This document shows, one piece after another, positions 29,212 to 37,236 of a stretch of DNA of 37,236 bases. The position numbers were made by a program, and so were the translations under genes. The notes under the pieces were generated by a model, which saw only the letters and a program-made list of their open reading frames with translations, ran no database searches and was not told the DNA's origin. Positions within the stretch are counted from its first letter, which is position 1. Every line of letters starts with the position of its first letter. This stretch comes from Multifurca ochricompacta (lineage: Eukaryota > Basidiomycota > Agaricomycetes > Russulales > Russulaceae): positions 1 to 37,236 of the forward strand of contig WTXG01000320.1 in assembly GCA_022496185.1 (NCBI GenBank), written 5' to 3'.

Positions 29212-30077
29212 CTACTGTTGCTCAGACGTAAGGGGGGGTGGGGGGATGGGACAGCCACTGTGTCGTTCCGTTTCAGCAGCTGCATTTGGATCTCTCAGAC
29301 TCTCTGGTTTGTCCGTAGCCACGCCACCTTGCTCATCCCGGTCGCTTTTACGATTACTTGAGGGTGTCCCAGTACCTTGCTGACCTGCATCGGCCTTGCG
29401 CTGATCACCTGTTGTAGCAGCTGTGCCATTCGTTCCTCCAGGTAGGTCCCGAGGAGGCACGGGAGGCGCAGTCTGCTCGCCGGGTTGACGTTCGAGCCTA
29501 ACCTGAGGGTCACCAGTATGACCCACAGTAGCTTCGGCCGCACCCTTATCTGCATGGTGTCCGGTCTCTGAACTCCTTTTTGCATACTGAGCAGCAGTGG
29601 CTGTGCATGACGCAGCCGCAACAGGGCGCGGGGAAGTGGAAGTGGGGCTAGACTCCTTTCCTGTACCGGCGCCAGCGCCACCGTCACCGGGGGCAGATTC
29701 GACGGTGGGTGCTAAGGTGGACTTGCCCTCTGTTATTTTATCCAAGCCGCGTTCAAACTCAGCTCTGCCTTCGATTGCGATATCCCTTCCAGTTCCACGA
29801 CCGGTGTCAGCGACGTCCATTGCGCGTCCGCGAATAATTTCTCCGGTTCCTGCAATAAGATCAAAAATTGTGGTACATGACCATGAACTAGTGTAAGAAG
29901 TTACCATGTATGACGTTTATTATGCCACTATAAGACATGGAGTGAGGCCATGACCGTAGAACAAGCGGAGAATATGTACATGACTTTCTCCCCGACGCCT
30001 GAGTTTGTCCTTCTTCGGTCAGTAGGTTGGGAAGCGCGAGTGTTACTAGCAGCGGTGGTTTGATCATGGGTCGACAT
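29212..30077 (-). CDS. Small-core protein of unknown family with long low-complexity tail (paralogue 1)
   Basis: ATG at 30077 begins a polar N-terminus (MSTHDQTTAASN...). After two introns comes the core GIINVIHGTGEIIRGRAMDVADTG, then a basic/acidic helix (EGRAEFERGLDKITEG) and a tail of about 170 residues rich in Pro, Gly, Thr, Ala and Arg, with stop TAG at 29212-29214. The core and its exon borders match the neighbouring gene at 30247-30619, so the two are tandem paralogues; the long tail is unique to this copy. I do not recognise the family. No signal peptide or membrane segment is evident. Confidence 0.7.
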
Positions 30078-30246
30078 TTTCTTGGAGTTGGAGGAAAAGA
30101 AAGGTAAAGCAAGGATACGATATTTATTCGTTGGTCGTCGTCAGGTATGACATCATAGGCCTTGAATATCTCTTCCGCGTTCCGTAGTTGAACATACACA
30201 TACACACATACACTTTAACAAAGAACAGAGGTAGAGAGGTCACCGG

Positions 30247-30619
30247 TCACCGATGTACGCTACTCTCCATTTGTTTCACACCTTCCTTGACCTCTGCTTT
30301 GCCCTCTTCAGAGATCGACTTCCCAGACCCATTTCCAAAATCGGCAATGTCGATTGCAAGACCTCGGATGGCCTCTCCGATCCCTAACGATGCGAGTCAG
30401 GTTGTCAGATAAATTCAATGATTTGCTCAAAGTTATACCATGAACGACGTTCAACGCGCCGCTGGAGAAGATCAGTTAAGGGTGAGAGGAAATGTGGTGT
30501 GCAATGACGTACAAAACACCCTGTCCGACCTTCTTTCCGACGCTGGTATCTTCATGTACTGCATCTGAGTGCACCGAGAAACTCTTCACGGTGTTGGTCT
30601 CTTCGTGATTTGCTGACAT
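30247..30619 (-). CDS. Small protein of unknown family (paralogue 2)
   Basis: Three exons give a protein of about 90 residues. They run from ATG at 30619 (MSANHEETNTVKSF) through GKKVGQGV, spliced to FGALNVVHGIGEAIRGLAI, then DIADFGNGSGKSISEEGKAEVKEGVKQMESS, with stop TGA at 30247-30249. Both splice joints restore a smooth frame, which makes the model credible. It shares the GxGE(A/I)IRG core with the next gene downstream. The glycine-rich core flanked by amphipathic, charged helices resembles small stress-type proteins, but I cannot name a family. Confidence 0.75.
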
Positions 30620-30702
30620 TCTCGGTGAAGAAGAATGAGAGATATGAACAAGAATTTAGTTAGTAAGGAGGGAGGGAAGGGGAAAGGGTTTCTGAGATCA
30701 GT

Positions 30703-30709
30703 TTATATA
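30703..30709 (-). promoter_or_regulatory. TATA box of the small paralogue 2
   Basis: The minus strand reads TATATAA 84 bases upstream of the ATG at 30619, followed by a C/T-rich stretch. Confidence 0.55.
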
Positions 30710-31017
30710 AGCCCGAGTTGTCTGCCCTGCCGAGGTCGGAGGTCGACGTGGGTAAGTGATAAAAATGATATCATTCAGGCCAGTCCAGCACTAGCAACTT
30801 CATGACCTCAACCCGGCGGCTCTAGATGATCAGTAGAATGAAAGAGTACCAAATTGGCCTTGATCATTGCTTGGGATTCTGTCACATTGGATGGAAGCTC
30901 CCCGATAACAAGATCCGAATGAGCAGAGCCAAAATCACCATTTCTCTCTTTCTTTCTCTTAAATCTGCAAAGGCAAAGTGATAGATAGAGTCGATCGCGT
31001 AAGACTATTCTGCAACT
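30710..31017. other. Intergenic region between paralogue 2 and the channel gene
   Basis: No gene is visible. It holds the upstream region of paralogue 2 and the 3' flank of the CSC1-type gene. Confidence 0.6.
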
Positions 31018-34000
31018 TCATGCTTTGGAACTCTCCACGCGCAACATATCTCTTATCTCATCTCCCTCGCCTTCGTCCGGAGAAGGAAGTCTACCCTCTC
31101 TCGGTGCGCGCTCAACTTCCTCTGGTGGTGCCAATGTAACACTGACATGACCCTTACTGTCCATCCTAGCACCCTCCGTGGAATAAAGGACGCCTTGTGA
31201 GTCAAGATCTCGTTCAATCTCGCGCACTAAACCAAGTGAGTCCTTGGGCAACCATATGATCCTCTGCTCCTCTACAGAAGCAGGGTGGTTGAAATCGGTG
31301 GGACCTTCGTCTTTTATCGGTTTCGCGGATGGTGAGGGAGACGACGCGCGCGACTCGTTTGTGAAAGAAGTTGAGGCTAAATGCTGTTTGGGGCTACCAT
31401 CAGGACCATCAAGACGTGGGGAGCCCCCTTCCGTGAAACGTTGCTGGGAACCAGGAGCAGATGCATTGGCATGGTCTATAGCCTTGACGTCTTCAGAACT
31501 TGAAGGGACGGGCTGTGAAGGATTCTCTGTAGTAGGAACATCCTGCTCCGCACTTCCATCATAGGACTTTTCAGCAAGAGTGAGAGGCAGGAATTTGATA
31601 AGTGGGCCGTAGGAATTAATGATTGTGTTTTGGAAAAATGCCTAGCTCCTGCATGAGTATAAAGTGATGGCGGATGAGTATGAACGACCGTTAACAGTAC
31701 TCACCGTGAATACAATCAGAACGATCATAAGCGCACCCTCAGGAATTGCGCTGGGTTTTTTATGATCGTCCTGTGCAAGGAAGAATAGGGCACATAAGCA
31801 GACCTGCTGGATGTAAAGCCCCACGAACACATGTTGAATTGCTTTGGGAAAGAAGAGCCCGCCTGTATCACTGGAGGAGGGTTGATCATTGACCCAGGTG
31901 AAGAGATACTTGTACAACAAGTAGAACAGGAAGAATGCTGCAAACGCGAGGCCATTGATAATGGGAGATATGATGGAATACCCAAGTGTGATGACAACTA
32001 ACTGTGTCATAGTTGGGAAAAGAGTGCCCCAGTTAGATGTACGAGGAGAGAACTCTATCCCATATACGGAGCGTGGAGTCGACCCAAGGAGTGTGATTTT
32101 AATATAATACATGGCTAGAGGGACAGCCTGAAGAAAGCCGCCAGCCGTCCCGGAAAGACCCTGAAGTAATACAAAACTTATCGCGAATATAAGCCCAAAT
32201 TTAAAACAACCTCAAGACGACACTCACGTCAAGAAAAAGGTTGAAGATTTCGGTAAATTCTGAGCCAGGAGCGTTGGGACCGAGGTTGGGTTGTTCACAA
32301 GGCCGGGCAGAGAGGCGATAATGCCAGACGATAGTGTGACGACCAAAAAGCCGTTCTATCACGTATCAGTAAGCGACATGTATAAGGAAGCCAACAAAAA
32401 GACATACAATGACTTGAAAGAGGAAGAAACGATCCATTAAGCTAAGTTCCACGCCTGTTCGCTGAGGAATACCCTCCAAGCGAGCCAATATGCGCAACAC
32501 TATCGGCACCAGCATGAAGAGTACTGCAAGTAGAACAGAGGGAAGGAAGCCCTGGATAAAGCTGACAACCACACTAGGCGCTTTGCAGATCCATTCCAGC
32601 CAATGGTATGTGCTGCATAGAGAATGTATATTGGAAATAAAGCCGACAAATGCCACTAGGATGACAGGTAAGACCCCCTTCGCGTTAAAAGACAGATGCG
32701 ACTTACCAGGAATTGCCCAGACTATGATCAGACCAATCGTTGCAGCCCAAGAAAGTGCTAACCGGACGCGGCGCTCGTAAGGGTTTATGACTAAATTATC
32801 CCAGATGATGTCCTCGGGTGCTACTTCGACGTATTTCAGTGAGCCCGACATGCGATATGGTTCGTGGTGGATGAGCGTCTGTGCCGCCATATGCGCTGCA
32901 ATCTGTTTGTTGAACAAGACAAATGCACCATTCGCAGGTGGATATGTCTGGTCAGAAAAATCAACGACAGGGCGGGCCCCAACAAGCGGAATCGTGATCG
33001 GGACCATGGGCAGAGAAATGTTCAATTTGCCAGCGCCGATATTGTGCACCCGGTTGGTCGTCTGCGCCTCCGCGGCCGTAGTCCGAGTGATGTCACGTGC
33101 AAGAACTTCGCGCCTCTGTAACAGTTGTGTGTTCAATTCATGCACCTGGTCGCGTGCCCACTCAATCGTGTCGACCTTCTTTCCCACCAAGGGAATAGAG
33201 AACGGCATCCAAGAGAAAGGGGGTAACCGATGTGATGGCCTTCCTTCCTTTGGTACCAGCTCCTCGAACAGTGTTCTTCGGGCTTCCGGGTCGATTACTG
33301 GTTTGGTGAGCGTAGAATCATAGTCGTTCCTGTCGCCACTCCCGGACTTCGCGGCCTTCTTCGCGTTCTGGTGTTACGCTTGATTGCCATATTTAAAAGT
33401 GATGTTTCAGCAGATTCGAGCATCTGGCACGCCTTCAACCGACGGTTATACAAGTCGGGCATATCCGCGAGATCACGATTTATCCACACTTTTCGAACGC
33501 CACCAGGCAGATGACTGAAGAGGCGGGTAAGGGCTGATTCAGAGAGGTACTTGGGGGGATGCCGGTGACCAGAACAGTGCAGGCTTGGGCAGTAGAGGAG
33601 TGGGCGGGGCTGACAAGATAATGCTGGCGTACGCGAACGTAATGTGCCATTTCATGTTTAATATTCCACCAAATCCATACTGATTCTAATGAGCAGGCGG
33701 TGAAAAATGTTAACCATGAGACTTACTTGTGAATATCCAGGTGAGTAACAGATGACCTGCGTAACGATGCTGGCTGGTAGTCGCTATATTGCCAAAGATG
33801 AACTTGTCAAGACCCGAGTGACCAGGAACTCCCGTATTAACGGAAGTGAGTGGGAGAAGAACAGCCCAAGAGAGGAGCCAAATTGGCAGCATGACGCGAA
33901 CCATCATGCGTAGAAAACGGACGAAAAAGTAGCAGTCCAATCCGTTAATATTCTTAATCTTGCGGTAATCCACATTGAAGATGGAAATAAGCCACCCGAA

Positions 34001-34295
34001 GAGGTGAGGTGATAATGGTGGCTGTCGTTTCCTACAAAAAAAAAAATCAGCACACGAGACGTTAAAGCAAGTGGAAATGCGCACGCTTCAAAAACAGATA
34101 AACTCCTGGGCTCGTAGATGAGGCGAAAATAACGTCGCACAAGGATAAAGGCAATAATTTCGACTGCAGCGATGATGGCGTTTAGGACTAAGGCTGTCAC
34201 GAAGGTCTTGGTCGAGGCGGTGGTTGACTGGCTGAGATCCGACCTAATAAAAATATGAGAAATTGCGCGATGAAGATAAAAAGAGGGGCATACAT
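31018..34295 (-). CDS. CSC1/TMEM63 (OSCA)-type calcium-permeable channel
   Basis: A multi-exon frame of roughly 900 residues ends with TGA at 31018-31020. N-terminal membrane helices (FVTALVLNAIIAAVEIIAFIL) lead to FRLIYEPRSLSVFE, FGWLISIFNVDYRKIKNINGLDCYFFVRFL and WLLSWAVLLPL. The cytosolic domain has FSHLPGGVRKVWI and FVLFNKQIAAHMAAQ, then APEDIIWDNL. The 7-TM core follows with RLALSWAATIGLIIVWAIP, LSGTAGGFLQ, FPTMTQLVVITLGYSIISP and FLFYLLYKYLF, and a hydrophilic tail. This is the DUF221/RSN1_7TM family of osmotically or mechanically gated cation channels. An apparent frameshift near 33370 is explained by an 80-nt GT-AG intron (33298-33377). The start codon is formed by splicing: AT at 34294-34295, intron 34244-34293, then G at 34243, giving MSDLSQSTTAS. 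A TGA in the same frame lies 15 bases upstream. Confidence 0.9.
34244..34293 (-). other. Intron splitting the start codon of the CSC1-type gene
   Basis: The 50-nt intron begins GTATGC and ends TTATTAG on the minus strand. The exon before it ends in AT and the exon after begins with G, so ATG is completed only after splicing. The unspliced RNA also reads ATG because the intron starts with G, but that frame then enters the intron. Confidence 0.7.
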
Positions 34296-35557
34296 TTGAG
34301 AGCGTAGATGTCAAGATGAATGAGGAGGAAAGGAGAGGTGTTGGTAACTGAAGTTGGGTGTTATGATGAATGGAGCCATTGAAGTCATGCGTGGAGTGAG
34401 AGGAACCCACGACTGAAAGGGGACCTTCTCTGTGACGTCACTCGGTCACGGGAAACAGAGGAGAGAGGAGGACGAGGAGAAGAGGGAGAGAAAGGGAAGA
34501 GAAGAGAAGAGAGGGGAAAGGCAAGGGTGCAGGTGCAGGTATGCAGGTGCAGGTATAGGGGAGAAGAAAAGAAAAGAAAAGAAAAGAGAAAAGTCACAGC
34601 TGAGAACTCACGAATCACTGAACTCTTGTCAAGAACTGGACTAGTCTCTTATATACGGTCAATCGGCCCTGGGCCGTATAATGAATGAATGGGCTGCTGT
34701 TGAACGTGTTTTGTTGTTCTTTCCATCGCATCGCTAAAATGAGGCGGCTGTCATACAGGATTCTCCCTATCTAACTGCATCTATCTCATTTCTGTCTGCG
34801 CCCTTCCATCTTTGAGGACCTTACACGTTTTCAAGGCCGACATTGACATCGAAGGTGTCACAGCTTTCCGGGGCTTCAAATGAGGTTGGAATCGCTGTAA
34901 CCCAGAAGCTCATTCACGCTATAGTTGAGCTGCACTATCCCGAAGATGGTAAGAGCCTAGGCTATGTACATGACATGTTCGACCGCCGGATAAGAATTGA
35001 CAACCCCCACCCCATTGCATCTGGCAATTGACTTGGACAGGATCAAGGGATCAGGGCAGAATAACTACTATAAAATTTGAGCCAAGTTGAAAGCTGTCCG
35101 ATTGCTGTCCAATTCTCGTATGATGCGGAGGACGGGTAGCCAGTTTGCTGCCAGGGTCTGAGCCCGTGCACCACCGTGGCCCTGGGCCTGAAACCGGACA
35201 GTCCCCGGCCTGAAATATTCACCCACCACTCACCACTCATTTACTCCATCCATTCATACATCGCATCGCATTGCTCCTTCCTTACTCATTAATTGATTGA
35301 CTCTTCTTATGTATATAAGGATCTGCGTTTGCTATCGTTCACTTTCCTCCACGTGCTAAGAACTTGCGAGGCTACACATCGATCTCAATTCTTATCGTCG
35401 ACACCCCCTCCTTCTCATCCTTCTCCGTTTCGATTCACACAGCCCTCAGGTCGAACAACGGAAAGGTAGGCAGACACCATAAATCATCATTCAAGATCCA
35501 AGGTATCATACCAAGCACCATGCTACCTCACTTTATATTGAAAAAAAAACATGACGC
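34296..35557. other. Intergenic region upstream of the CSC1-type gene, with purine-rich tract and lone TATA box
   Basis: No gene is recognisable. Positions 34450-34600 are a G/A-rich tract (C/T-rich on the channel gene's strand) with GCAGGTGCAGGT and GAAAAGAAAAG repeats, as in fungal core promoters. On the plus strand TATATAA at 35312-35318 is followed by a C/T-rich leader and a possible donor GTAGGC at 35466, but no credible coding frame follows; it would be antisense to the TLG1-like gene. Confidence 0.5.
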
Positions 35558-36641
35558 TCATACCAAAATGACTGCAGCGAGTAGGACGAGTAAAACCACA
35601 ATAAGAATTGCGATGCACCACCTGATCTCGTTTCTGTCCAACATTCAGTCAATCAACGTTAAACAAGGGCGGCGGACAAACCTCAATCTCACGAACAAAC
35701 TGCGCATTTTCCGTACTGCATCAGATAGTTTACTATCGGTCCGATCCACGCATTCTCAAGGTCATCTAGCATCCTACAGAGGATAAGCCAACAAGTCGGG
35801 ATAAAAGGAATGTTGCACACTCATTGTGTTCGCGGATCTCGGATCCCATGAGCCCTGCCTGTTGAGCTATGGTAGTCAATGTCCCCGCGATAGAATTAAT
35901 TGTCTGATCTTGCTGCTGAATCATATCTACCGCACACATGTCAGCTGTTTCAATGTACAACACAATTAAACACTGTCCGACTGTTGCTCCTGCCGTGCCC
36001 ACTGACCTGGTGGTCTTCATTCTTTGGCTCGTGAGCCGCCCCAGAGAACGAGGAGCGAGTGTTTGAGCGGTTTGGTGTTACAGTCTATGCTATGAATGTG
36101 AATGCGTTCCATTTGAAACATGCAACTCACGCTGTCACTTTGGGGACGTCCTCAACCTCAGCACGCATACTCTATAGGACAGCCATGAGAGCTCAACTCA
36201 GTTCCCGACAGGAAACCTACGCACCACGCACCTCTATTTTTCTGCGTACATGGCTCACATATCGCCGTCGCTGGATGACCTCCCATCCTTCAATCCGAAC
36301 ATGTGTGCGCCTGTGGTCTCGACATCCTGGATGGTGGCACTATCAAGTCATAACGCAACAGAGCAAAGGTAGATAACGTACTTGACACTTTCTTCCAGGT
36401 CTTCCAGTCAGCTTCCAGCGCTGAAGCGACGCCTTGAGCTGATGTGGAACATCAGCGTGACCTTAGCCAGCACAACCACCCGAACCTATTTGGCACCCAC
36501 CTCATTGCAGACCCATTCGAGCTCCTCGTTTCCTTCTCTCGCGGTACTACGAATACGGAGAAATGATGCACAGAGCTGCTCTGCAGTTTGGAGCGAACTC
36601 TGTATCTCAGACTGGACTTCGTGGTATGGGTCGACCGACAT
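35558..36641 (-). CDS. TLG1: Tlg1/syntaxin-6-type Qc-SNARE, with apparent one-base losses
   Basis: ATG at 36641 begins MSVDPYHEVQSEIQSSLQ, the syntaxin-6 N-terminal domain, then RIRSTAREGNEELEWV. Later exons give LKASL, DVETTGAHMFGL, QRRRYVSHVRRKIE and SMRAEVE. The SNARE motif is QQDQTINSIAGTLTTIAQQAGLM, then GSEIREHNE spliced to MLDDLEN, DRTDSKLSDAVRKMRS and a tail anchor IAILIVVLLVLLAAVILV, with TGA at 35558-35560. Such proteins mediate endosome-to-trans-Golgi fusion. Exons fit only if about four single bases are added back, near 36420, 36407, 36280 and 35749, each beside a G or C run, and one joint near 36110 is unresolved. Either the gene is decaying or the assembly is wrong here. Confidence 0.8.
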
Positions 36642-37236
36642 GGCAGTGGTGCCCACGATGGGGACAATTAAAGGCGACAACTGAATACCCGGCGCCACGG
36701 AGAACTCTATTATCTGAGATATTACAGGCAGTGAAAAGACGTGTATGGCTTGGTAGGTGACGTCGTATGACTTGACTGCGACCCGTTCATTCACGTAAAG
36801 GCAGGCTGAAAGTGGCAAGTGGAAAGTAACTGACAGATTATGTAATCGTGTATTTCGGGATAGTGGGCCGCCTCTATTATCCATTATTTGGCCACTTCCA
36901 CATACATCGGATATACATCTATCATTACACAAACATTGTCCCGTTTCTTGCAAGGTGCTCGGGGATAATCTGAGCTCAACCCGAGGCAATACTACGACGG
37001 TGTCATACACTTCATGAACATAGGGATGTAAACCCATACCTTTGTAGTCCCGTAATGTCGCCGTTGAATAGGTCCTGGTCTCCGGGATTCGGTCCAGAAT
37101 CAGCGTATTGCCAGAATGTTGTGAACCTGATGACAACATCAACACACTCTAGGCGAAAAACCGAAACGCAACCGTTACCTCCAACCTGCAGGAAGGGATC
37201 CGAGGGTAGAAGCCCATTCGGCAATCCAAAGTGGGT
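36642..37236 (-). other. Unassigned region at the right edge, with a partial minus-strand frame
   Basis: The minus strand is open from the window edge (HFGLPNGLLPSDPFLQVGG...) and again from 37145 to 36486. A possible intron lies between about 37193 and 37135, and a GT donor near 37047. I do not recognise the product. The first residues faintly recall a C2-type LPxPF motif, which is too weak for a call. The region also contains the promoter of the TLG1-like gene. Confidence 0.3.

Noticed and set aside
32490..33323. Plus-strand frames of 96-178 codons
   Set aside because: They are antisense to the conserved CSC1-type coding sequence and have no independent support.
33290..33380. Apparent frameshift in the CSC1-type gene, where one frame ends and another continues
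   Set aside because: An 80-nt GT-AG intron (33298-33377) joins the two frames in phase, so no error is needed.
36059..36684. Plus-strand frames of about 100 codons at the right end
   Set aside because: They run opposite to the TLG1-like exons, which carry clear syntaxin-6 motifs.
1..37236. tRNA, rRNA, CRISPR arrays or prokaryotic defence genes
   Set aside because: I saw no cloverleaf with a proper T-loop motif, no regularly spaced short repeats and no prokaryotic gene order; the sequence is fungal.

Overview
The window looks like nuclear DNA of a mushroom-type fungus (Basidiomycota, probably Agaricomycetes). Host genes are cut by many 45-100 nt GT-AG introns, and recognisable families include a secreted-type GH47 alpha-mannosidase, the ER SNARE Sec20 with a C-terminal HDEL, a CSC1/TMEM63 channel, a syntaxin-6/Tlg1-type SNARE, an F-box/zinc-finger protein and a P450. 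These assignments come from reading motifs; no database search was run.

Positions 1-18387 are a nest of transposons. A Ty1/copia element (its 5' end lies outside the window) runs to 10723 and sits inside a hAT transposase gene, whose remaining exons are at 10724-12957. A 7.4 kb Ty3/gypsy chromovirus lies in reverse orientation inside the copia integrase domain (143-7542, target duplication TGTCA). A solo LTR of the same gypsy family lies at 13304-13892 (duplication ATGTG). Further right, a 5'-truncated LINE with a poly(A) tail (15386-18250, 13-bp duplication) is split by a 1430-bp non-autonomous hAT element (15765-17194, 8-bp duplication). The nest ends at 18387 with a hAT-like terminus that abuts a truncated GH47 gene.

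Positions 18388-37236 are mainly host genes, nearly all on the minus strand: a GH47 pseudogene and an apparently complete GH47 paralogue; an F-box/zinc-finger gene; SEC20; a degenerate P450 on the plus strand carrying a 763-bp near-palindromic element in an intron; two small paralogous genes of unknown family; a CSC1-type channel gene whose start codon is split by an intron; a TLG1-like SNARE gene with several apparent one-base losses; and an unassigned partial frame at the right edge.

The genes form no operon or pathway. SEC20 and TLG1 both serve vesicle fusion, and GH47 acts on glycans in the secretory route, but this proximity may be chance. The most unusual points are the long terminal inverted repeats of the copia LTR and of the 763-bp element, a hairpin with apparent compensatory changes in hAT ends, the split start codon, and clusters of one-base deletions in the gypsy element and TLG1 that could be either assembly errors or decay.
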